A stretch of 6,878 nt of DNA from Desulfobacterales bacterium (GTDB taxonomy: Bacteria > Desulfobacterota > Desulfobacteria > Desulfobacterales > JAFDCJ01), in the NCBI GenBank assembly GCA_029939875.1, contig JAOZSC010000140.1:1-6878 (forward strand). Direction: 5' to 3'. Position 1 is the first letter of the stretch; each line of letters begins with the position of its first letter. A model generated the notes under the pieces. It was not told the DNA's origin. It was given only the letters and a program-made list of their open reading frames with translations, and made no database searches. Shown piece by piece: positions 1-6,634 of this stretch. The position numbers and the translations under genes were made by a program.

Positions 1-564
1 ATTTCGATCATTTTGTATGTCATGGGTAAAACACCTATATCAGTTAACTGCAGGGGAAAAGCCCATGTTAACCCGAATATTGAAGATGTGACCAGTATGA
101 TCCTGAATTTTGAAAACGGTGGGTTTGCCATTATTCAGAGTAGCTGGCTTGATCCCAACAAAATACGTGAAATGACTTTTGTCGGAAGCCGTAGAATGCT
201 TGTTTATGATGATTTGGAACCCGCTGAAAGCATAAAAATTTATGACAAAAGGGTTGAAACCCCACCATATTATGATACCTTTGCCGAATTTCATTATTCA
301 TATCATTACGGCGACATGTACTCTCCCTATCTCAAACAGTACGAACCCCTCAAAAAAGAATGTCAACATTTTCTGGATTGCATTGAGACCGGTGATAAAC
401 CAGAGTCCAGCGGTGATGATGGCCTGCAAGTGGTGCAAATCCTGGAAGCTGCATCTGAGTCTTTGAAAAAAGGCGGAACGGAGATAAAAATAGCAGCGCT
501 TAATCAAGAGCCATTGACGCAGGACCAGCAATACAACGAACTCAAAGCCACCCAAGGAGTATGA
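1..564 (+). CDS. Gfo/Idh/MocA-family sugar-nucleotide dehydrogenase, C-terminal part (5' truncated)
   Basis: Only the last 187 residues are visible. The reading frame is open to base 1, and codons 1-4 (Ile-Ser-Ile-Ile) continue the protein upstream, so the TTG at 13 is not the real start. The N-terminal Rossmann NAD(P)-binding domain lies outside the window; family members run about 310-350 aa. What remains is the substrate-binding alpha/beta domain. It shows an ILYVMG helix, a GFAIIQSSW strand, and a C-terminal segment (EPLKKECQHFLDCIETG, then GLQVVQILEAASESL) typical of WlbA/WbpB-like enzymes. Those oxidise C3 of UDP-GlcNAc uronic acid with NAD+ in the cytoplasm. The stop overlaps the next start (ATGA), which implies translational coupling to the acetyltransferase. 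The family is sure. The exact substrate is inferred from the acetyltransferase and aminotransferase that follow; another 3-keto sugar substrate is possible. Confidence 0.88.
   Translation: MSIILYVMGKTPISVNCRGKAHVNPNIEDVTSMILNFENGGFAIIQSSWLDPNKIREMTFVGSRRMLVYDDLEPAESIKIYDKRVETPPYYDTFAEFHYSYHYGDMYSPYLKQYEPLKKECQHFLDCIETGDKPESSGDDGLQVVQILEAASESLKKGGTEIKIAALNQEPLTQDQQYNELKATQGV
554..559 (+). promoter_or_regulatory. Ribosome binding site for the acetyltransferase gene
   Basis: AAGGAG lies inside the last codons of the dehydrogenase gene. It ends 1 nt before the ATG at 561 and 4 nt before the in-frame ATG at 564. The spacing favours the second ATG as the true initiation codon, although both give almost the same protein. 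Confidence 0.6.
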
Positions 565-1091
565 TGAGTTGGCTGGAATCTCACAAGTGCCAAGCAACCA
601 AGAGAAAAACAAGCGTGGAAATGGGGAATCAAAAAATTGCACCAGACGTAATTCTCGGTAACGGTGTCATTTTAAATGCTTTTATCAATCTGTACGGATG
701 TCAGATAGGTGACAACGCGAAAATCGGCACCTTTGTTGAGATTCAAAAAGGTGCCACTATCGGCAGAAATTGCAAAATTTCAAGCCATACCTTCATCTGT
801 GAAGGCGTCACCATTGAAGACGATGTCTTCATCGGACACAATGTGACCTTTATCAACGACATCTACCCCCGTGCCACCAAAGAAGATGGGGGGCTGCAAA
901 TCGAAGAAGACTGGGTTTGTGAACCGACGATTGTAAAGCGTGGCGCTTCTATCGGCTCCGGTACAACACTTTTGGCAAGAATCACAGTGGGAAACAGGGC
1001 CATTGTTGGAGCCGGCAGTGTTGTAACAAAAGATGTCCCGGCGAATACAATCGTTGCCGGCAACCCTGCAAAAATTATAAGAAAGTTATAA
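561..1091 (+). CDS. Left-handed beta-helix N-acetyltransferase (WlbB/WbpD-like)
   Basis: This 176-residue protein is built from imperfect hexapeptide repeats ([LIV]-G-x-x-x-x), visible from about residue 27 to 157: for example CQIGDNAKIG, GATIGRN, VTIEDDVFIGHNV, GASIGSG, AIVGAGSVVTKDV. It ends in the usual NPAKIIRKL tail. The FINDIYPRA segment (98-105) after IGHNV (91-95) is characteristic of acetyl-CoA-dependent sugar-nucleotide N-acetyltransferases of the WbpD/WlbB type, which acetylate the 3-amino group made by the neighbouring aminotransferase. The enzyme is expected to be a cytoplasmic trimer. The start overlaps the upstream stop by ATGA, with AAGGAG just before it. The first 20 residues are polar and lie outside the helix repeats. 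Met21 (ATG at 621) is an alternative start closer to the family's usual N-terminus, but it has a poorer ribosome binding site. QdtC/FdtC-type 3-N-acetyltransferases acting on dTDP-sugars are the main alternative. Confidence 0.88.
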   Translation: MMSWLESHKCQATKRKTSVEMGNQKIAPDVILGNGVILNAFINLYGCQIGDNAKIGTFVEIQKGATIGRNCKISSHTFICEGVTIEDDVFIGHNVTFINDIYPRATKEDGGLQIEEDWVCEPTIVKRGASIGSGTTLLARITVGNRAIVGAGSVVTKDVPANTIVAGNPAKIIRKL

Positions 1092-1245
1092 TTTCCACCG
1101 GTCAACTCCTCTATCCGAAAAAATCATCGATGGTCGGTCCTGTTTCACTATCACAATATTCGTTTAGGCCCTATTGCCGCGCTAATCACGAAAGAATCCT
1201 GCGGGACCGCTTTTCAACTATTCAATGAGCCATTTAAGGTGATAA

Positions 1246-2352
1246 ATGAAAGTCCCTTTTCTTGATTTAAGAGCGCAATATGAGAGCATGAAAGACGAAG
1301 TTGAAACCACGCTGAGAAATGTACTGTTGTCTTGCGCTTTTGCCGGTGGACCTTTCGTGAAACAGTTCGAACAAAGTTTTGCAAAGTTTTGCAATTGCAG
1401 GCATGCCATTGGCGTTGCTAGCGGCACGCATGCCCTGTGGATGTCCCTGGCCGTTCTTGGCATCCGCGCAGGCGATGAAGTGATTACTGCTCCAAATTCT
1501 TTCATCGCCACCGCTGAGGCGATTTCCATGTGTGGTGCTTTGCCGGTCTTTGCTGACATCATTGAACGCACCTACACAATTGACCCTTGCGAAGTTGAAA
1601 AAGCCATTACGCCCAGGACAAAAGCCATTATCCCCGTTCACCTCTTCGGCCAAATTGCGGATATGGACCCGATTCTCGAAATCGCCCACAAACACAATCT
1701 GTTTGTCATCGAAGATGCGTGTCAGGCGCACGGTGCCGAGTATAAAGGTCGCAGGGCCGGGACAATCGGTGATTTGGGGTGCTTCAGTTTTTACCCGGGG
1801 AAAAACCTTGGAGCCTACGGGGAAGCAGGTGCCGTTATTACCAATGATACCGGTCTGGCAGAAAAATTGGCGATCTTTCGCGATCACGGACAATTGCAAA
1901 AATACTACCATCAAACTATCGGGTGGAATGCCCGCATGGATGGATTCCAGGGCGCCATCCTGGAGCTCAAATTGAAATATCTTGCCGATTGGACGAATGC
2001 CCGCAGACAGAATGCAGACCGTTACAACCAGCTTCTAGTTGATGTGGACAACCTAATCTTGCCCTGTGAGGACGCTGCCTGCAAACATGTCTATCATATT
2101 TACGCGATCCGGCTTAAAAATCGCGACGATACAATGAAACAATTGGCCGAAAAGTCAATTTATTGCGGAATCCATTATCCTGTGCCGATCCACCTTCAAG
2201 AAGCGTACTGCCAGCTAAATTATACTGCCAATTCGTTCCCTGTGGTTGAAATGTGTTCACGGGAACTGCTATCTTTACCGATGTATCCAGAGTTGACCGC
2301 TGCCCAAATTGAATTTGTCGCACGGCATCTCAAACAACTGCTGGGATCCTGA
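1246..2352 (+). CDS. DegT/DnrJ/EryC1/StrS-family PLP-dependent sugar aminotransferase (WlbC/WbpE-like)
   Basis: This 368-residue cytoplasmic enzyme is expected to transaminate a 3-keto (less likely 4-keto) nucleotide sugar using glutamate and pyridoxal phosphate. The family hallmarks are all present: N-terminal VPFLDLRAQY, the cofactor-phosphate segment GVASGTHAL (56-64), VHLFGQ (131-136), the IEDACQAHGAEYKG segment with Asp157 to contact the pyridine nitrogen, the catalytic lysine Lys186 in SFYPGKNLGAYGEAG, and GWNARMDGFQGAIL (226-239), which contributes to the partner active site in the dimer. Length is normal. AAGGTG ends 4 nt before the ATG and supports this start. A 154-bp gap separates it from the acetyltransferase. 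With the dehydrogenase and acetyltransferase upstream, the likely reaction is formation of the 3-amino group of a 2,3-diamino-2,3-dideoxy uronic acid. The family is certain; the substrate is inferred from context. Confidence 0.93.
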   Translation: MKVPFLDLRAQYESMKDEVETTLRNVLLSCAFAGGPFVKQFEQSFAKFCNCRHAIGVASGTHALWMSLAVLGIRAGDEVITAPNSFIATAEAISMCGALPVFADIIERTYTIDPCEVEKAITPRTKAIIPVHLFGQIADMDPILEIAHKHNLFVIEDACQAHGAEYKGRRAGTIGDLGCFSFYPGKNLGAYGEAGAVITNDTGLAEKLAIFRDHGQLQKYYHQTIGWNARMDGFQGAILELKLKYLADWTNARRQNADRYNQLLVDVDNLILPCEDAACKHVYHIYAIRLKNRDDTMKQLAEKSIYCGIHYPVPIHLQEAYCQLNYTANSFPVVEMCSRELLSLPMYPELTAAQIEFVARHLKQLLGS

Positions 2353-2390
2353 CAAATTTTCAGACACGACCGGAATTAGGAACCCAAGCC

Positions 2391-2429
2391 GTGAAGATTG
2401 CATGGCTTTTCCATCCAACCGAAATATAA
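2391..2429 (+). other. Possible 12-codon leader reading frame ahead of the deacetylase gene
   Basis: A GTG codon at 2391 is preceded by AGGA (2378-2381) at 9-nt spacing. It opens a frame reading VKIAWLFHPTEI and then TAA at 2427. The frame is the same as that of the deacetylase, whose TTG lies 33 nt further on. It resembles a hydrophobic protein N-terminus and could be a translated leader, or the former N-terminus cut off by a nonsense mutation. It could equally be chance. No homology is claimed. Confidence 0.2.
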
Positions 2430-2462
2430 AATACACCTACTGCTCGAAATTGCTATCAATTC

Positions 2463-3407
2463 TTGAACCGTTTATTCTATTTCATAAAGCCCCTCATTCC
2501 ACGCGCGGTCCAGCTCGAAATTCGCCGCAGGCTCGCTGCGACCAAACGGAAGCGCTGTAATGATATTTGGCCTATCGACCTCTCAGCGGCAGCTCCCCCT
2601 GCGGGTTGGCGATGCTGGCCCGAAGGCAAGCGCTTTGCCTTGGTCCTGAGCCATGATGTGGATACCGATGTCGGGGTGAAAAAAGTAAAGCAGCTGGCTG
2701 AAATCATGTCCGGGCTGGGATTAAGATCCTCTTTCAATTTCGTTCCCGAACGTTATGCCATCACTGAAAAGCTGAGGCAGTATCTGGTTGAAAATGGATT
2801 TGAAATCGGAGTTCACGGGTTGGTCCACGATGGAAAGCTCTTTTCATCCAGACAAGTCTTTGAAAATCGGGCAAAACGTATCAACTATTACCTGAAACAA
2901 TGGAATGCGGTGGGCTTCCACGCACCTTCCATGCACAGAAATATGAAATGGATCCATGAGTTTCATATTGAATATTCGAAGTCAACCTTTGACACGGATC
3001 CGTTTGAGCCGCAGCCCGATGGAATTCGAACAATCTTTCCGGTATTTTTCCCGACGCATTCGTCCAATGGAGGCTATGTGGAACTGCCTTATACCTTGCC
3101 CCAGGATCATGCCCTCTTCATCATCATGAGAGAACGGGACATATCTATTTGGAAAAAAAAGTTGGACTGGGTGGCTACCAGGGGGGGTATGGCGCTGCTG
3201 AACACTCATCCGGATTATATGAACTTTAGTCAAAAAAGATTGCCACTGGAAGAATACCCGGTAAGCTATTATACGGCATTTCTGGAATACATCCAGACAA
3301 AGTACAGGGATCAATACTGGCATGTGCTCCCCAGGGAGATGGCTCGCTTCTGGCGCCAAACCATGGTGTTCTCCGAATCGATGCAGCCCGATGGAGAGGC
3401 TGATTAG
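2463..3407 (+). CDS. Polysaccharide deacetylase-family protein (NodB/CE4-like fold)
   Basis: This 314-residue protein carries the motifs of metal-dependent carbohydrate deacetylases. SHDVDT (63-68) replaces the usual TFDDG and supplies the catalytic-base and metal-ligand aspartates Asp65 and Asp67. HGLVHD supplies metal-ligand histidines His118 and His122. GFHAPSMHR (151-159) corresponds to the third motif, and LLNTHPDYM carries His249 as the late catalytic histidine. Members in surface-polysaccharide clusters are expected to remove N- or O-acetyl groups from a glycan or lipid-linked sugar. No signal peptide is convincing, so a cytoplasmic or membrane-peripheral site is likely. The first possible start is TTG at 2463: the frame is open only from 2430, with no ATG or GTG between. 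The resulting N-terminus (NRLFYFIKPLIPR) looks natural for this group. No clear ribosome binding site precedes it. The substrate is unknown. Confidence 0.87.
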   Translation: MNRLFYFIKPLIPRAVQLEIRRRLAATKRKRCNDIWPIDLSAAAPPAGWRCWPEGKRFALVLSHDVDTDVGVKKVKQLAEIMSGLGLRSSFNFVPERYAITEKLRQYLVENGFEIGVHGLVHDGKLFSSRQVFENRAKRINYYLKQWNAVGFHAPSMHRNMKWIHEFHIEYSKSTFDTDPFEPQPDGIRTIFPVFFPTHSSNGGYVELPYTLPQDHALFIIMRERDISIWKKKLDWVATRGGMALLNTHPDYMNFSQKRLPLEEYPVSYYTAFLEYIQTKYRDQYWHVLPREMARFWRQTMVFSESMQPDGEAD

Positions 3408-3447
3408 GGTAAAGGTCTCCTGGAATAGGTGAAACAGGACTGATTTT

Positions 3448-5421
3448 ATGTGTGGAATTGCAGGTATTATCGATTTTAATTCATCGGGACCACCAGTGGC
3501 CGTCTTGAAGCGGATGCTTGGCCTGATGCGGCACCGCGGTCCTGATGCTGCGGGAATATATATCAATGGTCCGGCCGGCTTAGCCCACACCAGATTGAGT
3601 ATTATTGATCTGGATGGGGGAGATCAGCCCATACACAATGAAAACCGGTCCATATGGGTCGTTTACAACGGGGAGATATTTAATTATCCCGAGTTGCGCG
3701 GCGAGTTGACCGCCGCAGGCCATCAATTTTACACACAAACCGACACCGAAGTGCTGGTTCATGCCTATGAAGAGTATGGCATGGATATGGTCAACCGGTT
3801 CAACGGTCAATTCGCATTTGCCTTATGGGATAAAAATCAGCAGACGCTTTTTTTAGGACGTGATCGTGTGGGCATTCGCCCGCTTTTTTATCATTTCAAG
3901 CATGGCCGGATCGTGTTTGGATCTGAAATAAAAGCATTGTTTGCCGATCCGCTGGTTCCGCGTAAAATCGATGTTCATACTCTTTCCGATATTTTCACCT
4001 GCTGGGCGCCGCTGGGAAATAAGACAGCATTTGAGGGGATTGTCCAAATACCGCCCGGCTGCTTCGGAGTATTAAACAGAAATTGCCTTAAGATTCAAAG
4101 CTACTGGCAACCATCATTTTTCGCATCCGATCCATGGGAACGGTCACTGACGGACTGGACCGAAGAATTAACGTCTTTGCTCTATGATGCAACCCGTATA
4201 AGACTGAGGGCGGATGTCCCGGTCGGCACCTACCTGAGCGGCGGCCTTGACAGCTCGTACACGACTTCCATCGTAAAAAATAATTTTAACAATCGGCTGT
4301 GCAGTTTTTCAGTGACATTTTCCGATCAGCGGTTTGATGAAACGCCGTATCAGCAAAAAGCGGTTGAAAACCTCAACACCCACCATCGCAGCATCCTGTG
4401 CACGGAAAAAAATATCGGCGAAGCGTTTCCGGAAGTCATCTGGCATTCTGAGGTGCCCATCCTGCGAACAGCGCCGGCACCGCTTTACAGGCTTTCCGCA
4501 CTGGTACGCGAGCATAATTTCAAGGTCGTGCTGACAGGCGAAGGCTCCGATGAGATATTCGCTGGCTACAATATCTTCAAGGAAGATAAAGTCCGGCGTT
4601 TCTGGGCGCGGAAGCCGGATTCCAGGCTCAGACCCCGATTGCTGGAACGACTTTATCCCTATATCTTTTCACAGAACAATGGAAGATCGAAAACTTATAT
4701 CGAAAACTTTTTCAGAAAAAATCTCAACAATATCGACTCCCCGATCTATTCTCACATGGTGCGATGGCAGAATACAGCCCAACTTAAGTCATTTCTATCC
4801 GATGATATTCAACAGACCGCGGGCAGGGTGAATGATTTTGTTGAACGCTACCTGCAATGCCTGCCACCGGAGTTTGCCTCGTGGCCGTCCCTGTGCCGCG
4901 CGCAGTATACGGAAATGGGAATTTTTCTTTCCAACTACCTTTTATCCTCCCAGGGGGATCGCATGACCATGGCCCATTCCGTCGAGGGTCGTTATCCGTT
5001 TCTGGACCATCGCGTAATCGAATTTGCGGCTCGTCTGCCTGTGCGTTTCAAGCTCAACGGACTCGAAGAAAAATTCATCTTAAAACGGGCCGCGCGCAAC
5101 GCTATTCCCCGGGAAATCGCTGACCGGCCCAAACAGCCCTACCGCGCGCCTATCAGTAGGTGCTTTCTGGGAGCAAAAAGGCTGGACTACGTGGAGCAGC
5201 TGCTATCCGCACGCGCTCTTGAAAAGAGCGGTTATTTTGACACCCGGAAAGTCTCGCGCCTGGTCGCCAAATGCCGGCGGCGGGATGGGCGGTTACTCAG
5301 CGAGCGGGAAAACATGGCGCTGGTGGGGATTTTATCCACGCAGTTAGTGGACCATCATTTTATCCGAAATTTTCCGTCATATCCGGTGCATGTGCCGAAA
5401 AATGTAAAGATTGAAGGATAA
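3448..5421 (+). CDS. asnB: Asparagine synthase (glutamine-hydrolysing)-family amidotransferase
   Basis: This 657-residue two-domain enzyme starts MCGIAG, so Cys2 becomes the N-terminal nucleophile of the class II glutaminase domain once Met is removed. That domain shows HRGPD (29-33), the LAHTRLSIIDL segment (45-55), YNGEIFNY (73-80) and TDTE (98-101). The synthetase half begins at about 230 and carries the ATP-pyrophosphatase P-loop SGGLDSS (264-270) and LTGEGSDEIFAGY (362-374). Ammonia from glutamine is channelled to an acyl-adenylate to form an amide; for true AsnB this is aspartate to asparagine. It is longer than E. coli AsnB (554 aa) and similar to the long forms found in exopolysaccharide clusters. 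AGGA (3436-3439) sits 8 nt before the ATG, and only 40 bp separate it from the deacetylase gene. All catalytic motifs seem intact. Its location in a sugar cluster suggests amidation of a uronic acid or another acyl group as an alternative to asparagine. Confidence 0.92.
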   Translation: MCGIAGIIDFNSSGPPVAVLKRMLGLMRHRGPDAAGIYINGPAGLAHTRLSIIDLDGGDQPIHNENRSIWVVYNGEIFNYPELRGELTAAGHQFYTQTDTEVLVHAYEEYGMDMVNRFNGQFAFALWDKNQQTLFLGRDRVGIRPLFYHFKHGRIVFGSEIKALFADPLVPRKIDVHTLSDIFTCWAPLGNKTAFEGIVQIPPGCFGVLNRNCLKIQSYWQPSFFASDPWERSLTDWTEELTSLLYDATRIRLRADVPVGTYLSGGLDSSYTTSIVKNNFNNRLCSFSVTFSDQRFDETPYQQKAVENLNTHHRSILCTEKNIGEAFPEVIWHSEVPILRTAPAPLYRLSALVREHNFKVVLTGEGSDEIFAGYNIFKEDKVRRFWARKPDSRLRPRLLERLYPYIFSQNNGRSKTYIENFFRKNLNNIDSPIYSHMVRWQNTAQLKSFLSDDIQQTAGRVNDFVERYLQCLPPEFASWPSLCRAQYTEMGIFLSNYLLSSQGDRMTMAHSVEGRYPFLDHRVIEFAARLPVRFKLNGLEEKFILKRAARNAIPREIADRPKQPYRAPISRCFLGAKRLDYVEQLLSARALEKSGYFDTRKVSRLVAKCRRRDGRLLSERENMALVGILSTQLVDHHFIRNFPSYPVHVPKNVKIEG

Positions 5422-5451
5422 AAGAGAGAGATTATCCGAATTAATCTGTGC

Positions 5452-5484
5452 TTATCAGTAAAATCTATGTTCTAATTATACAAT
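5452..5484 (+). promoter_or_regulatory. Weak promoter-like sequence upstream of the NAD synthase-like gene
   Basis: The 81-bp gap after asnB is clearly AT-rich. It contains TATACA (5477-5482), overlapping TACAAT (5479-5484), as a possible -10 element. TTATCA (5452-5457) is the only rough -35 candidate, and its 19-nt spacing is too long to be good. The following gene lacks a ribosome binding site, so a short or leaderless transcript is conceivable. This is inference from a poor match. Confidence 0.2.
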
Positions 5485-5502
5485 AAAATTCATTCATTTA
5501 TC

Positions 5503-6495
5503 ATGAAAAAAAAACTGTTTTCAAAAGAGGTCCTGAGGCTGAACCCGGAAAAGGAGGTTGACAAAATTTGCAGCCGGATCCGCGAATTACTGTCAAGACA
5601 ACTCAAACGCCGGGGCCTTGTCGTAGCCCTTTCCGGCGGTATCGACAGCAGCGTTACCACCGCCCTGGCGGTCAAGGCCATCGGAACTGAACGGGTACTG
5701 GCTCTGCTGATGCCCGAACGGCATTCGGCCGACAACACGCTGTCTCTCAGCAGCCAAGTGGCTGATCATTTCGGAGTAAAAAAAAATCACGAAGACATCT
5801 CGGATATACTGAAGGCCGTCGGATTTTACAAACGCTACGACCGTGCCATACAGCGAGTGATACCCGAATTTAACCGGGATTGGAAATCCAAGCTAGTCAT
5901 TCCGAATGTGATTGAAAACAAGGGGTTCAATGTGTTTTCGATCGTGGCCCAGAGCCCGGACGGAGAAATCATTAAAAAACGACTGCCTCTGAAAGCCTAC
6001 CTGGAAATTGTGGCGGCCACCAATTTCAAACAGCGTACGCGCAAAATGCTGGAATATTATCATGCCGATCGACTAAACTATGCAGTTGCCGGCACTCCCA
6101 ACCGGCTGGAATACGACCAGGGCTTTTTTGTCAAACTCGGTGATGGTGCGGCCGATATAAAGCCCATTGCGCATCTTTACAAAACACAGGTTTATCAGAT
6201 AGCGGAGTACCTCGAAGTTCCCGAAAAAATCCGCAAGCGGCCGCCAACCTCCGACACGTACTCAATGCCCCAGGGACAGGATGAATTTTATTTTTCGCTT
6301 CCTTACGACCGGATGGATCTTTGCCTGTATGGGAAAAACAACGCCGTGTCCCCGCAAACAGTTGCCACAGCCCTTGATTTGACCCCGAAGCAGGTTCAGC
6401 GCGTTTACAATGATATCGACACCAAGCGGTCAACCACCCGCTACCTGCACCTGCCGCCGTTGCTGATTGAAAAGCTGCCGCAAATTAATTATTAA
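5503..6495 (+). CDS. nadE: NAD synthase-family ATP-pyrophosphatase (NadE-like, ammonia-dependent type)
   Basis: This 330-residue single-domain N-type ATP-pyrophosphatase has the P-loop SGGIDSS (44-50), NFKQRTRKM (174-182, matching the NxKxRxRM motif), AGTPNRLEYDQGFFVKLGDGAADI (196-219) with Glu203 in the GTxNxxE position, PIAHLYKTQV (221-230) and KRPPTSD (245-251). Canonical NadE adenylates nicotinic acid adenine dinucleotide and amidates it with ammonia to NAD+. No glutaminase domain is attached, so ammonia would be free or supplied by a partner. About 40 extra residues lie between Asp98 and Asn174 compared with B. subtilis NadE (roughly 275 aa in all). The start at 5503 has no ribosome binding site, but it places the P-loop at the usual distance. 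A perfect AAGGAGG at 5551-5557 is internal, with only ATT (5566) in frame at a useful distance. Position between an AsnB-like enzyme and a carrier protein suggests a specialised amide ligase; real NAD+ synthesis cannot be excluded. Confidence 0.85.
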   Translation: MKKKLFSKEVLRLNPEKEVDKICSRIRELLSRQLKRRGLVVALSGGIDSSVTTALAVKAIGTERVLALLMPERHSADNTLSLSSQVADHFGVKKNHEDISDILKAVGFYKRYDRAIQRVIPEFNRDWKSKLVIPNVIENKGFNVFSIVAQSPDGEIIKKRLPLKAYLEIVAATNFKQRTRKMLEYYHADRLNYAVAGTPNRLEYDQGFFVKLGDGAADIKPIAHLYKTQVYQIAEYLEVPEKIRKRPPTSDTYSMPQGQDEFYFSLPYDRMDLCLYGKNNAVSPQTVATALDLTPKQVQRVYNDIDTKRSTTRYLHLPPLLIEKLPQINY

Positions 6496-6622
6496 AGCGA
6501 TGCTCTATGCTCTACTCTACCGATATTCAATTATGAAGCCATCGGCGACGACATGCTCGTTTGATGATGGAAAAAATTGATTAGAAAGCATCTAAGAAGG
6601 CTAGGCCCGAACAATATAAATG

Positions 6623-6628
6623 AAGGAG
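6623..6628 (+). promoter_or_regulatory. Ribosome binding site selecting the TTG start of the carrier protein gene
   Basis: AAGGAG lies 6 nt upstream of TTG at 6635. This near-ideal site is what fixes the unusual start codon, because no ATG or GTG occurs in frame nearby. Confidence 0.75.
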
Positions 6629-6634
6629 ACTAGT

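Noticed and set aside
1200..1215. GCGG-GA-CCGC followed by TTTT as a possible intrinsic terminator before the aminotransferase gene
   Set aside because: The stem is 4 bp with a 2-nt loop, which is too tight to form, and the T-run is only four bases.
1267..1914. Long reverse-strand frame of 215 codons opposite the aminotransferase gene
   Set aside because: It is antisense to a gene with complete catalytic motifs, has no domain pattern of its own, and comes from codon bias of the real gene.
2982..3590. Reverse-strand frame of 202 codons across the deacetylase/asnB junction
   Set aside because: It overlaps two well-supported genes and shows no coherent domain or ribosome binding site.
5551..5568. 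Perfect AAGGAGG inside the NadE-like gene suggesting a later start
   Set aside because: The only in-frame candidate codon at suitable distance is ATT at 5566. The TTG at 5568 is out of frame. The upstream residues are needed to keep the usual distance to the P-loop.
6501..6519. Tandem repeat TGCTCTA TGCTCTA followed by CTCTA in the gap after the NadE-like gene
   Set aside because: Only two full 7-bp copies. It is compatible with chance and has no associated element.
6532..6579. 15-codon frame from ATG 6532 to TGA in the gap before the carrier protein gene
   Set aside because: It has no ribosome binding site, very short length and no recognisable pattern.
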